Assembly: GCA_025403435.1 (NCBI GenBank)
Contig: CM046348.1
Location: 17,521,679-17,585,678, forward strand
Length of the DNA stretch: 64,000 nucleotides
Source of the DNA: Artocarpus heterophyllus
Lineage: Eukaryota; Streptophyta; Magnoliopsida; Rosales; Moraceae
Direction of reading: 5' to 3'
The notes beneath the pieces were generated by a model. The model worked only from the letters and a program-made list of their open reading frames with translations, was not told the DNA's origin and made no database searches. Below, piece by piece: positions 1-12,429 of the stretch. The translations under genes were made by a program, and so were the position numbers. The stretch's first letter is position 1; every line of letters starts with the position of its first letter.

Positions 1-2106
1 TTATCCTTTTGGGGATATGCACTACAAACCGCATGTTATCTTTTGAACAATGTGCCTTCAAAATCGGTCCCTAAAACTCCTCACGAGTTGTGGACAAGAC
101 GGAAGACATCTTTAAACCATATTCACATATTGGGATGTCCAGCTCATGTCCTATTTAAGGATCCGAATAAGTTGGAAGCACATTCGGAAGTTTGCGTGTT
201 TGTAGGATATCCAAAAGGGACTAAAGGGGGTTATTTTTATAACCCTAAGTAAAATAAAGTCGTGGTTTCAACTAATACAACTTACCTTGAGGAGAGTTAC
301 ATGGACGACTTTAAACCTCGAAGCAAAGTGGTGCTTGAGGAGTTAAGGGGTGATTCGTTCACTCTGGAGGTTCCGAACGAAACCATTCCGATCGGTGTAG
401 AAAAACCAAACAAACCTGAACAACAACCTCAGAGGCTTCGGCGTAGTGGGAGGATCGGGCGTCAACCTGAAAGGTATATGTTCAATGGGGAGGTCTTTTT
501 GGCTGAACCGGATGAACATGACAGGGATCCTTATACTTACGCAGAAGCTATGGAGGATGTTGATTCAAAACTCTGGACAGAGGCCATGAATATAGAGATG
601 AAGTCTATGGAGACTAATCGGGTCTAGGAGCTTGTGGATCTTCCCGAAGGGGTAAAACCCATAGGGTGTAAGTGGATCTACAAGAGGAAAAGATGAGTGG
701 ATGGAAAGGTCAAAACCTTTAAGGCTAGACTGGTAGCTAAGGGTTATACACAAAAGGAAGGAATCGATTATGAGGAAACCTTTTCGCCTGTAGCCATGCT
801 TAAGTCCATCCGGATTCTCTTGTCCATAGCTGCTGCTCTCGACTACGAGATTTTTTAGATGGATTTCAAGACTGCTTTTTTGAATGGCTATCTTGATGAG
901 TCCATTTATATGGAACAACCAGACGGGTTCAAGGTCGCGGGTCAAGAAGGTAAGGTTTGTAAGCTGTTGAAGTCTATTTATGGACTTAAGCAGGCTTCTC
1001 GTTCTTGGAACATAAGATTTGATCAAGTGATCAAGACTTATGGGTTCTCACAAAATGTGGATGAACCATGTGTTTACAAACACATTAAGGATGGGAAGGT
1101 GGTTTTTCTACTGCTCTATGTAGACGACATTCTGCCAATTGGCAATGACATTGGGGCGTTGTCATTGGTCAAATTATGGTTGACCAAGCAGTTTGACATG
1201 AAGGACTTGGGTGAGGCTAATTTTGTTCTTGGTATCCAGATCTTTCGGGATAGGAAGAACAAAATGATAGCTTTGTCACAGGCCGGCTACATAGATAAAA
1301 TTCTCAGGAGGTTTACAATGCAGGATTTCATGAAAGGTGGGCAACCATCTAGGTCTGGAATTACTCTTTCTAAGAAAGACTCTCCAAAGTCTTATGAAGA
1401 AAGAGAATACATGAAGAAGGTGCCTTATGCTTCGGCAGTGGGTAGTCTCATGTATGCCATGCTTTGCACACGACCGGATATTAGCTATGCGGTCGGGATT
1501 GTAAGTCGATTTCAAGCGGATCCAGGACCAAACCATTGGGTTACAGTAAAGCATATTTTCAAGTACCTGAGAAGGACTCGAGGGTATATGCTTGTGTATT
1601 CGGGTGAGGACTTAACTCCTCTAAGATACACAGATTCAGATTTTCAATCCTGTCTGGATTCTAGGAAATCGACTTCGGGGTTTGCGTTTACTCTTGGTGG
1701 CAATGCCATCAGTTGGCGAAGTGCGAAGCAAGATTGCACTCTGGATTCAACGATGGAGGCCGAATATGTGGCAGCTAGTGATGCTTCGAATGAAGCAGTG
1801 TGGCTCCGTAAGTTCCTTGGGGATCTTGAGTTTGTTCTTGGTATGAATAAAGCAGTATCACTATATTGTGATAACAGTGCGGCGGTAGCTAATGCTAAAG
1901 AACTAAGATTTCACAAGAAGAGTAAGCATATTGATCGAAAGTATCATGTGATAAAGGACTTCGTTCAGGGCAGGCATGTCACGGTGTGCAAGATAGCGTC
2001 AGAGGATAATTTAGCTGATCCATTTACGAAGACACTTACTAGGAGAGTCTTCAAGAGGCATGTGGAAGCTATAGGAATGCGAAATTTGCTGTATTTACTC
2101 ACTTAG
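1..2106 (+). pseudogene. Ty1/copia polyprotein 3' half (integrase C-term, RT, RNase H), decayed
   Basis: One reading frame runs from base 1 to 2106, broken by four in-frame stops (TAA 250, TAG 625, TGA 694, TAG 856) and no frameshift. It encodes the end of copia integrase (HILGCPAHV and FVGYPKGTKGG motifs), then reverse transcriptase ([33 protein letters not shown] near base 1120) and RNase H (YTDSDFQSCLDSRKSTSGF, then MEAEYVAASDASNEAVWL). Order integrase, RT, RNase H defines Ty1/copia. Gag, protease and the 5' LTR lie left of the window. The stops mean the copy cannot make a full polyprotein. The last stretch, 859-2106, is still open (415 codons). Confidence 0.95.
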
Positions 2107-2108
2107 TG

Positions 2109-2120
2109 CAAGTGGGAGAA
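2109..2120 (+). other. polypurine tract of the copia element
   Basis: A purine-rich stretch (GCAAGTGGGAGAA) directly precedes the TGTTAG start of the LTR, as expected for the plus-strand primer of copia elements. Confidence 0.75.
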
Positions 2121-3240
2121 TGTTAGACATGTATGCCCTAAGGAGTAAAAATGTAATACGTTTTTGGATACATTTTTATCAATACAGAATTTATTCATTT
2201 ATCTATATACCAAATCTTGTCCTCTTTACGTTCATATTTGTTGAATGTATAATAAGCAAACAGTAGTCTGAGACTGTCAGTCTAAACCTTAAGAATTGGG
2301 CATATGATGGGATGATTATGCGGTAGACACGATTCTTAAGGTGACGGTCTAAAAACATATGATCCGCAATCGAGGGAATAAAGTTGGGCGCTTTATTCAT
2401 GTAAAGATTGTTATATTGTCTATATCCCTACTGGGAGATGGTTTGTCTTGACCATCGGAGTTAGACTCCATGAATAGAAACATTGGCACGTTGTCATAGG
2501 TGACGATGTGTTGGATCGGGACATAAAGTGAATTGATTTGGATTAATAATTCTGTCTTGGCAAATCGATTCACTTTAAACAGTCATTTGTATTGTATCTT
2601 AATCCTGAGATGAATAGTGGGCCCGTTATCTCGACTTGTGTCTTTTGATGTACCAATGGGTGACTCCCACATCTCTATAGTGGTATGCATGCCGGTACGT
2701 TGGAGGCATGACTCTTGATAGCGTAGACTTGTTATTCATAGATATGGAATCCATAGCTCCTCTTTAGGAGTAATGATATCCTCTTATATGCGTTGTCCTG
2801 TAATTGGAAAACTGGAGCGCTCAACCATTTGGATACATAAGTGTAACCGAATGGTATACTATCTTTGGATGGTAAGTTTTCTAATGGTGAGACAATGGAA
2901 CGTAAGATAAAAATAATCAGGAAGGTAAGACAGAACTTGTCCTTAAGCCGATTATGGATGATCATATGGGGATACGATACACTATGATATGTCATGGAGA
3001 CTTAGCTACACGAGCTTCGTAATTCTATAAAGTTCGAGAGTGCAGCTCCAAGCTTTTAGTGGAGTAGCGTTGGAGTTGATAATTGTGAAATGTATATCTG
3101 GGATATTGGGTTTCATAATTATCATGAGCTTGAACTTTATAGGTCCATTTTGGTCCCCTTTGCTAGCTCACAAAGTCTTGTAACGACACGGCGTGCTTTT
3201 CCAATAATTGGTGACTTATGTCGGATTTATCAGATTGGTT

Positions 3241-3420
3241 TAAAATTTGTAAGAATCAAATAATTCATGTCTGTTTATCGGTTGAATTAATTTTGTAAGA
3301 AATTAGTTCAAGATAAACTTGTTGAATTATTACGATCAGATAATTCTTGTCTGTTTATCGGTTGTTTTAATTTTGGACAAATTAGAACAAGATAAACTTG
3401 TTGAATTATTGTGAATTGAT
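3241..3420 (+). repeat. imperfect tandem duplication inside the copia LTR (about 85 bp unit)
   Basis: Two consecutive units share CTGTTTATCGGTTG and AAGATAAACTTGTTGAATTA. The copies differ by scattered substitutions, so the duplication is not recent. Confidence 0.75.
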
Positions 3421-3561
3421 TTATTTTCTTAGAGATTATCTTGATAAAGTTTGTTTTGATCAGATAACTTCTCTATTGGGTTATTTGAATCAAAACTGAG
3501 ACTTTATCCTTTAGAATCTCGGGTGAAAAATAAAAGATTCGCGGAGATTTTTTCTCGGGAG

Positions 3562-3644
3562 TTTGGCCTGCTGAATGACGTGTTCGGCCTGCCGAACTGG
3601 CTTGTTCGGCCTGCCGATCAGAATGTTCGGCCTGCCCATCAGCG
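3562..3644 (+). repeat. four tandem copies of a 20-21 bp GC-rich motif (GTTCGGCCTGCCGA) in copia LTR U3
   Basis: Copies begin near 3562, 3582, 3603 and 3624. They stand out from the AT-rich surroundings and lie 115-195 bp upstream of the TATA box, a position suited to a U3 enhancer. A similar motif occurs in another LTR at 63.56-63.62 kb. Confidence 0.8.
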
Positions 3645-3756
3645 GAGATAAGATTACGCGTTTTCATGCGGATCTTATCAGATATTGATCCGAACTTGAT
3701 TCTGTTTCGAGTTTTTGAGATCTAATCTGATATGGACTGACCCCAGGACCAATAGG

Positions 3757-3765
3757 TATAAAAAG
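3757..3765 (+). promoter_or_regulatory. TATA box of copia LTR (TATAAAAAG)
   Basis: TATAAAAAG lies just after an ACCAATAGG (CCAAT-like) sequence. Transcription would start about 30 bases on, which defines the U3/R border. Confidence 0.65.
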
Positions 3766-4156
3766 GGAGTGAGTCTCATGATTTACTCAGATCAATTTGA
3801 AAGATTAGGAGTGATACTCTTCTAGTGAGCATCTAAAAACTCCCTGAGAGCTTTTGTTCACAAATCATGAACACTAGCTTTGGGTTCTCTTTGTTGGTTG
3901 GAAGGAGAGTCACCGGTGGAAGAGCTGCACGTATGAGCCCACACTCACTCCGGTTGTGGATAGAGAATAGCAAAGAAGACCAGTTGGTTGAGGCTCTTCT
4001 GGAACGTTACTTCTCTACACGGGTTGCGGAGGTTCTTCGGCACACTGAGGTTAGTATGATCTGTTTAATTTATACATATAACACGTCAAACTTGTGTTTT
4101 GGAAATTACTCTGATGAAAAATTTTTAAAATTCCGCTGCGCACTTTGTTTCCAACA

Positions 4157-5793
4157 GTTAGCTATGCCATGGAATAAGTTTTAGACTTTATTCAAGCTTA
4201 TAAGTAGAGATTAATTTCTCTAAGTGATTAAAGGTCAAGTTTTCTGTCATATGTTTCTTGACTCTAAGTGCATGTATATGACTCAAAGATGCTTTGCTTC
4301 ATTAAGAATAATGTATGATGATGTAATATTAATTTCATGTATTATATGAATGATTGAATGAACACTTCAATAGGGGAGTACACCGAGAACTACGGCAACA
4401 TCACCCAATTTAAGGTTTAGTAAGCAAGCAAGTCAAGTAAGTATATTCTCACCTGTAACATAATAAAAGTTTACGCAAAAGTTCTGAGAATATGTTTTAT
4501 GATAATTTTTAAGTTTATTTTTAGATATTGTCTTCTCATGAAAACTCTTGTTGCAATAAGAAGGTTCAACGGATGTTTCAATGACAAGGTATATTAAAGG
4601 TGTATATAATATCACTTAATTAAGCATTGCACACTCTATGTTTATGTTTGTCCTGCTAGGTAGACTTGTATATTTGGTTTGAAATCAGCTACCTCACTCC
4701 TCTCGTACCAACCTCCTAGATAAAGCAAGCGTTCGTAGGAAAACTGGTGGCACAAGACATTCACTGAGCGAGTCCCCTAGACAGAACGCAATTAGATCGT
4801 ACTTTTCACATAATAACACAACTGTTTTTTAAAACTAATTTGCAAAATGATAAAATTTTATATTGTGTTTTATTTTATTTATTTTATTTTGTGTGCTTGT
4901 GTGGGAGAGGGGGAAGGAGGGTGTCGTGTGTGTGTAGGGGGGGGGGGGGGGGGGAGGGGGAGGGAAGTTGTGTGGGAGAGGGGGGAAGGAGGGTGTTGTG
5001 TAACGTGCAATCATAAGAACAAAGCAGCAAAATGAACCTAATAAATGAAATGGAAAAATCCAAAACTATGCCACCAAAACAAAATCCGTAATGAGAACAA
5101 ATGAAATTGACCAAGGAACACTACAAAATAATTACAGGCACTAAGTTAAGTAAATCTGCAAATCAAAGTAAATTTTTTTAAGAACAGAAACTACAAATAA
5201 AAATGTAGACACTAAACTTAAAGAAAGCAACCACACAATCAGAACAACAAAAGTAGTTTTTCTTTTTTTCTTTTTGGAAACGGAAAGAAAATAGATGTTA
5301 AATATATAGCAATACTAACAAAACCAAATTTTCAAAAACTAAAACCGATAAATAAATATATAACAAAAAGAAAACGTAATATATAAATCTGATAACAACT
5401 CGTTATGGAGTACGAGAAACTGACACTAGCCTACACAACAAGCAAAAAAACAGACAAACAAAAACTAAAGCAGAATATAAATATACACACACATACATAA
5501 AAACTTAGGACAAAAATCACACCATCTAAAGCTAAAAATAAAAATAAAAAAAATAGCAAAAGCAAAATAACTTAATGACCACTAAAACTAAAACTCATCA
5601 CTAACAAGTAAAACAATTATAAAAATGAAAGCTAAAGTACTAACCGCTATCCTACATAAACTAACGTGCAAAAACTAAAAAACAAAAATAATACAAACTA
5701 AACTAATTGATGCTAACGAATTTCTAAAAAACAAAAATTGTATTAACCTCTCTTGGCTTCCGATATCTACTAATCAATCTTGTTTGAGGCACC
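4157..5793. other. non-coding, AT-rich, with a G-run island
   Basis: No gene is supported here. At 4,900-5,010 there is a G-rich island on the + strand with an uninterrupted run of 18 G (4937-4954), flanked by two copies of a TGTGGGAGAGGGGGAAGGAGGGTGT-like unit. The rest (5.0-5.79 kb) is A-rich sequence, probably the interior of the gypsy relic whose primer-binding site follows. Confidence 0.6.
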
Positions 5794-5814
5794 TCCCCGA
5801 CAACGGTGTCAAAA
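5794..5814 (-). other. degraded gypsy primer-binding site (tRNA-Asp type)
   Basis: Read on the - strand this is TTTTGACACCGTTGTCGGGGA, close to the TTGGCGCCGTTGTCGGGGA site of Athila/Tat gypsy elements. It implies a - strand element with its 5' LTR to the right (from about 5,815) and its interior to the left. I cannot fix the far LTR end. Confidence 0.5.
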
Positions 5815-6601
5815 TTTAATTAATGCCCAAATGTGTCGAAACAAAACAGTCGTAATAACACGAATCAGACGATTATATCTACAAGGAGATGACAAAAACC
5901 AACAAGAATTAGTTAGTAGAATAAGAGTGTCAAAGAGATAAATTATAAAATAAATAAAAAAAAGAAAGAAAAGTTTGTTTTTGGAATGTTGATTGCAAAT
6001 AAAAAAACAAAAACGAGATAAGACAAATTCAATAATAAAAAAGGCGAGACTTAAGAATCCTCTATATGTTTTGTTCTTTCATTTGGATTTTGATTCATAT
6101 ATAACTCAATAGAAAATTTCACATCCTAAACAATCAATCAGTAAATGGATTTGAAGAACATGTGAATTAGAATGTGTTTGAGTAAATTAAATTCTTGTAT
6201 TGAAAATTAACAAGATTATCCTTACAAGAAATCCAAAAGTGACAATATACTATGGGCAATATTGCAGTAAGACACTACTCATAAAATAATCCTATCAATG
6301 TAATTGTATAACGCAACGATTACATAAAAAGAGCATGACTATATTTATATAAAAATTGGCAATACAATAATATTAATATAAACCTTACAAAGCATTTAGA
6401 AAATCAAAACGCAAAAAAGATGTACACACGTAGTAGCCTTACAAAAAAAGAACCTACCTAAGCTTGCACAACATTTTCACAAGTGCTATGAAAAAATATA
6501 AGAAAATAATGATAGAAAATATGTGCATACTCAGACTAAAAATTGAACAATAAAAGCCATAGCAAAGTCCCTTTTTATAGTGTCTTGTGGCTGCCTAAAA
6601 C

Positions 6602-6969
6602 TAATCAACTATATAAACAATAAATAAAATTAAAATTAAAAACATTTTTCAAATTAACTTGGAATCTACTGGTCCGTTTGGTTGGATATTTAAATCACAG
6701 TTTAAATCATTTTGCTACAATATTTTCTCTCACAAAATTTAAATCTTTATTTAAATACCCTACTTAAATACTTGGAATAAATAATCAACTATATAAACAA
6801 TAAAATTAAAATTAAAATTAAAAACATTTTTCAAATTAACTTGGAATCTACTGGTCCGTTTGGTTGGATATTCAAATCACGGTTTAAATCATTTTGCTAC
6901 AGTATTTTCTCTCACAAAAATTTAAATATTTATTTAAATACCCTACTCAAATACTTGAACCAAACGGAC
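6602..6969. repeat. direct tandem duplication of about 180 bp
   Basis: The segment starting TAATCAACTATATAAACAAT at 6602 repeats at 6782 with few changes. Each copy includes the left end of the same MITE; only the second copy keeps both MITE ends. Confidence 0.8.
6854..6969. mobile_element. MITE, 116 bp, with perfect 12 bp terminal inverted repeats
   Basis: It begins GTCCGTTTGGTT and ends AACCAAACGGAC, an exact inverted repeat. TCTAC occurs close on both sides (6847-6851 and 6970-6974) and may be the target duplication. A truncated sister copy begins at 6672 in the duplicated unit. The superfamily is not determined. Confidence 0.75.
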
Positions 6970-7199
6970 TCTACATCTTATTAAAATAAAGAATAAAAGC
7001 TGATAATAAGAGAAAAACTAACAGTCTAAAAATGGACCAGCTGATGGTAAGAATCCCAAATAAAATGACATGTGTCGTGTGTTTATTGGTGGAAGAAAAG
7101 AAAGCCAATTCGGCTAGGACCCATGGGAGCTGAAGACGTGCTATTGAAACACACATCAAGGAAAAATTCACTCCTAGATTAAAGCATGCTTTGCACTTG

Positions 7200-7729
7200 A
7201 GCGTGGACTCAAAAAAAGGCGAGAACTGTTAGGGCCCATAGGAGTTGTTGCTGGAACACTACTGGTGCATAGTTGGTTGGAATGCATGCTTGGGATTGGA
7301 TTATGGGTTGACGCATGTGTAAGGCGCTAGAGACAGATTCTGGCATAGGCCTACATGGTTTCTCATGTTGATACGTTATGATGATGTGGCAGGATGCAAT
7401 TGGTTTCAACAGCTTGGGCGGCTCAATTAGGCTGAGGCATGGCTTTGGTTGGGCAAATTCAGAGACAAAACGTGGCTTGGCTCGTGGCGTGGTAGCTCGA
7501 TTGGGAATTTTGACCTGATTTCTTCTTGTGTTATTGGCCCAAGTGAATAGCTTTTTTTACTGCTTGCAAATCTTCCAAATTAAATAAGATAAAACAAAGA
7601 CATTTTTAATTAAAATTTTTAAATAGAAACTATGAAACTATTTAGCTATACCTTAAATAATTTAGCATTTATCAAAAATTAGTATTAATAAATATACGAT
7701 TTTGTGTGCTAATTAAGCAGCCACATATC
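7200..7729. other. no gene seen
   Basis: Low-information sequence between the MITE block and the gypsy pol relic. Short ORFs here have no recognisable content. Confidence 0.5.
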
Positions 7730-10700
7730 TTGTAAGTTTTTGTATATCTTTGGGTTTTCTTGGGGATTCCATGTTGACGAGGGTTTTCATTTTCTTAGGG
7801 TCTGTCTTGATTCCCCCTTGGTTGACCATGAAGCCAAGAAATTTACTTGAGGCTACACTGTTTGAGGATTGAGCTTCATGTCATACTCCTTAGAATCTCA
7901 AAAGTTTCTTTGAGTTTGGTTGTGTGTGCAAATTCTTTTTTGCTCTTCATGAGCATGTCGTCCATATATACTTCCATATTATGACTAATTTGTGCTTGAT
8001 CATCTTGTTAACCAGCTTCTAATGGGTGGCTTCTGTGTTTTTCAATGCAAAAGGCATCATCTTATGGTAGTAAAGGCATTGGTCAGTGATAAAGACGATG
8101 TGCTTCTCATCGGGTTCATCCATAGGAATTTGTTTATAAGCTAAGTATGCATCCATGAGCTTATGCCCATGGTGGCATACCAGTTGGTCAATCTATGGCA
8201 GGGATAGTTTTCCTCTTTGTTTAAGCTAATGAGATCCATATAGGTCCTCCACTTGGCATTTGCTTTCCTTATTAGTACTGTGTTGGCAATTCATGTGGAA
8301 TAGTGAGCTTCTCTAATGAACTTGTTTTTGATGAGCTTGTCCACCTTTTCTCTAAGTTCTTGGTATCTTTTTGCATTCAAAGGTCATGTCTTTTATCTTT
8401 TTGGAGGAAATTTAGGACCAATATTAAACCAGTGGCAGATAACTGAAAGGGATATGCCAGCTGTATCATCATATTTCCAGACAAAATTGTCCAAGTTCTT
8501 TTTTAGGTATTCTGTAAGATATGTTTGGTGATGAGGAGTCAGCTTGGTCCCTGGAGGGTTGGTGTTCTGATTGTGGTGTTGTACATGGTCCCTCCCTTGA
8601 TAACTATGAAGTTTGACTTTACGGTCAAGTTGTTAGGTCGAGCAACATTTACCAATGATGTGATCATCCCCTCAGGGATAATGTTGTCTCATATGCAGTC
8701 GTTCAATGGTTGAGAGTGCAAGGGTAGTTTTAATCTCTGGATAGTTATCTACTCAAAAGCATCTACAAAAAGTACATTAGCCGAGCTTTTGTCATCTATG
8801 AATACATTGTATACTTTGTGATTCCCAATCATGGCTGAGACAACGAGTGTGTCATTATGAGCAAAGTAAACTTCTTTGACATCGTCTTCTTTAGACATGA
8901 TCTTAAGGTTCATTTATCTAGGGATCTTGGTTAGCTACCCTTCAAAATTCATCATTCTATGGTACGTGTAGTTTTTAGCTTCTCAAGCATAACTCTTCTA
9001 TGCCTGCCTTGGTTCCTCTTAAGTAAGGACCACCATGTATAGTCTTTATGACTCTTGCATGCTTTTGGTTTTTACCGTTGTTCGATCCTTGTTGATTTTG
9101 GTTAGCTCGGATCCTACATTAGTGGTCCTCTTTAATGTACTCTTGAATGCATCCTTTTTTGATCAAATCTTTAATTTCGTCACTCAGATTGGTGTACTCA
9201 TAAGTGTTATGTCAGACCTCTTAATGAAACCGACAGTGCTTGTTTTGGTTTCTCTTTACAAGATTCTTCCTCATTGGTAATGGTCTCCTTAATACATTTC
9301 GACTTTGGACCTAGTGGTATATTTTTTCTATGTTAGTGTTGAGATCGATGTAGGTGTCAAATTTTCAATATGGATGACCTCGTTTGTTATCATGTCGTAG
9401 TGTTTTATTATCTTGCATAGGTGCTGGAGAAGGAGCTAGTATGGGTGAAAGATTGTTCATGTGTTGGCCATTTCTATTCTTCCTTTTTCCATTGTTGTTA
9501 TGGCTACCATTCAGATTTTCATTGCCCTACCATGTGATTGTGTTATTGTAGAACTCCTCTATTTCTCCAAATAATTAGTTTGCTTCCTCAACGTTTGTGT
9601 ACTCATGTGCTCCATTTAAGAACTCGCCCTAAATGAGTGATGACTTCTTGTCCAAGGAAAATTTAAGAGGCCTTGATGTAGCCCTCCCAGCACCAAGACA
9701 AGGGTTGCATGTTTAAAGCATTGCTTCATGGAAACTATCTCATTGGTGTATTAGCCAACGATGAGGCCTTGTTTTATGGCTACAACCTTTCACGAGGAGT
9801 CAACAGTAACCACCTTCCTATAAATTGGGTGATGAAGGCTCGATATAAGTCGAGCCAACAGGTTATTGTCCTTGGCCTCAATTTCCTAAACTACCACCGA
9901 GCTGGTCCATTGAAAGTTACATCGAAGGCTCGACACTTAATAGCATTTGTGGCTTTGTGTAGGTTTATGTAGGAGTCGTAAGTTTGTGCATGATCATTAG
10001 GGTCTCCTTTGCCATTAATGTCGGTAGCTTCAATTTGGGAGGTAAGGGTTGGGTCCTAACTTAAGGGTGCCCATCCACATGTTCAAGAATTAAAGTCATG
10101 TACCCTTGTAAAGCTTTCTATCGATCCATCTGTTCCATAAGAGGTAGGTACTCTTAAAGGCTAACCATCAATCTTTATGTCCTTAGAGCCTTATGCTTGT
10201 TGAACCTATATGTGAATACTTAGATCACCCTCTTATCATGCCTCAGTTAACCTATTATTAACCGAGTCGAACAAGGCATAATCTCGGTGGTAGAGGAGGT
10301 AGCTAGCTCGGCCTCATTATTCTCTTTGTGCTTGCCTCTATCTGCTTTTTTGAGAGTTAGACTCTTAAGCACTCTGTAATAGCACATATTTAGAATCTCC
10401 TATACTTCCCTCTTTGTCCTCTATAATATGGTTTCCAATAGGAGCAGGGTTGTTATTAACAAGGGGTGGAAGGTTGTTAAAACAATCCTCAATTCGAGCG
10501 AAGGCTATAGGACTAAGGTACCAATTTGTGCTTAAAAGGCTATATTTTGTTCATATAAGGCCTCATCTTGTGTCGGGTCAACTTATGGGGCTAATGGAGT
10601 TAGAGGTGGAGTATTATTTTTGTTCTTATATTGATTTGATGATTAGGGAACATTGCATGATCTTGCCATTGTGTTGAAAGAGACTTTTTCTGAAATAGAT

Positions 10701-10734
10701 TTGAGGACTACTAGGCCCTCCTTCTAGTGCCAAT
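7730..10734 (-). pseudogene. Ty3/gypsy (Tat/Retand-like) gag-pol relic
   Basis: Read on the - strand from high to low coordinates. Gag is recognisable at 9,960-9,740 (NAIKCRAFDVTFNGPARWWF, then ITQFIG) and at 9,660-9,560 (FLNGAHEYTNVEEAN). The RT core lies at 8,060-7,740: MPFALKNTEATH, then the YMDD box (EVYMDDMLMKSKK) near 7,960, then LGFMVNQGGI and LVNMESPRKPKDIQK. Many stops and frameshifts interrupt it. RNase H and integrase are missing at the low-coordinate end, so the copy is 3'-truncated as well as mutated. Confidence 0.85.
10712..10733 (-). other. primer-binding site of the Tat-like gypsy element
   Basis: On the - strand, TTGGCACTAGAAGGAGGGCC follows the ...CCAACA end of the LTR with almost no gap. 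This form of primer site is characteristic of Tat/Retand gypsy elements. Confidence 0.7.
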
Positions 10735-11342
10735 TGTTGGTTGGCAAAACTAGTCGGAAAAATTTCTCTATCAAATTCCTTATCGTGCTAATCTTTTACG
10801 AGAATAAATGATTAAGCAGCAAAGAAAATAACAAGAACACTTGAGATTTTCTAGTACTTCACCTCAATTAAAAGCTACGTCTACTAGGATTTTCTATGGG
10901 GAAAGGGTGTTTCACTATGAGAAAATTGATTATAAAGTTAGTGCTAGTGTTTGTGCTAAGAGTTGGATTTGAGGCTACCTTCTAAGGTTGGCTTTTATTT
11001 ATAGTTGGTAGTATTCCAATCCTTTAGTTGCAATTCAAATTTAAATACAAGTAAAACTTCTTTCAAATTGGCTCTTTGAATCTGACGAAATCTTCTATTG
11101 AACTTATCTCTTTCGTAAATCTAGAAGATTTTAGATCTTCTCGATTCTAATAAGATTTAGTCCTTATCAACATCTTAGATATCTTTCAATTCGAATGTTA
11201 CATGCAATTTCCCGTATTATCCTTCTCACGTATTATTTGATAAACGCGCTTTTAGGAAACTACTAAGGTAGAATGAGCCGAGATCAGTCTCGGGCCTTCC
11301 CACCCACTAACCGATTTGGGCCTTCTATGTAGCCCAGCAACA
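10735..11342 (-). repeat. 5' LTR of the Tat-like gypsy element (608 bp)
   Basis: On the - strand it starts TGTTGCTGGGCTACATAG at 11342 and ends CCAACCAACA at 10735, directly before the primer-binding site. No second copy is visible at lower coordinates, in keeping with 3' truncation of the element. Confidence 0.7.
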
Positions 11343-12420
11343 TAGAATATTGTTTTAAATATTATATTCAATTGTTATTATAAACTTCAACCTTTAGAAT
11401 CATAAATAATAATAAATAAATAAATTGTTAGTATTAAATGAAAAAGTCAAGCAAATCAACTAATAGGCAACTAAATTTTAAATTGTTTTTATATATTTTG
11501 ATTATGTGTGAAATTTGCTATTAAGAAGAATGCTACATTAGATGGAGAAATCTTCTCTTACCTAGACGTTAAATTTTGATATTAACACAATAATTTTAGT
11601 ATTAAACTACTGATGCCCTCAGAGAGAAAATGTCGTAATTATCTTTCGGTATGGTGGTGGGTGCACTAAAATGTTGCTCACCTCAAAGGACAAAATTAGG
11701 TGAAAGAAAAAGAAAAAAATTAAGGAAAAATAAGAAAAAAGGATTATTTTCATATTTTTTTCCTAGGAATTAAGGAAAAATAGTTCAACAAAAAAGTAAT
11801 ACATACTTGTAATAGATTATTCAAACCCAAAATAAAAGAGCTTAAGGAGAAGAAAAACCTCACCAAATTCCTTCAAAAATAGAACCCTTAAAGTATTAAA
11901 AACAATAACATTTATTTTAAGGATTTTGTAGGGTATTTGTTTTTTTTTTCTCTACCTTGTATTGTTCTTTATATTTATATTTGAATGACACGTTATAAAA
12001 AATAGTCATGTGAGTCGTGGGTATATAGATTGCTTTCACATGGGTGAAGTTAGAAGAAAAAATTAATTTATTAAGGCAAACAAAATTGGATGAAATGTGG
12101 TGATTTGCTAACAAAATAAAATTTGATGAGACATGTGACACATTTTGAAAAAAGTTAAGGTAAAATAACATAATTGATATATTTTAAAAAATATATAAAA
12201 TAATCTAAAAAAATCTAAAAACTAACAAAATTAGATAGAAAAAGATTACTTACTAACGAAACAAAATTTAAAAGAATCAAACTACTAATTTTAAAAGTTA
12301 CAGAGTGAAATGACATAAAAAATATATATATACGTAGCTCGGAGACAAACGTAATAATATTCCCCCCTTCGCCCCGAAAAAAAAAAAAAAAAAAAAAAAA
12401 GCAACAAAAGAGTAGTGTTG
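11343..12420. other. AT-rich intergenic DNA, no gene seen
   Basis: Contains A-rich tracts and a poly-A run of about 24 bases near 12,377-12,400. Nothing coding or structured is recognisable. Confidence 0.6.
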
Positions 12421-12429
12421 CGTTTATTA

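Larger units (their letters stand above)
2121..4156 (+). repeat. 3' LTR of the copia element (about 2.04 kb)
   Basis: The LTR starts TGTTAGACATG right after the polypurine tract and ends TTCCGCTGCGCAC...CCAACA, a terminal form typical of plant copia LTRs. TG...CA ends are present. It is long for a copia LTR and contains two internal tandem-repeat blocks and a TATA box. The five bases after it (GTTAG) would be the target duplication, but the left copy is outside the window. It carries no recognisable gene; the short ORFs inside it are noise. Confidence 0.8.

Noticed and set aside
4847..5035. 62-codon Gly-rich ORF
   Set aside because: It is only the translation of the G-rich low-complexity island.
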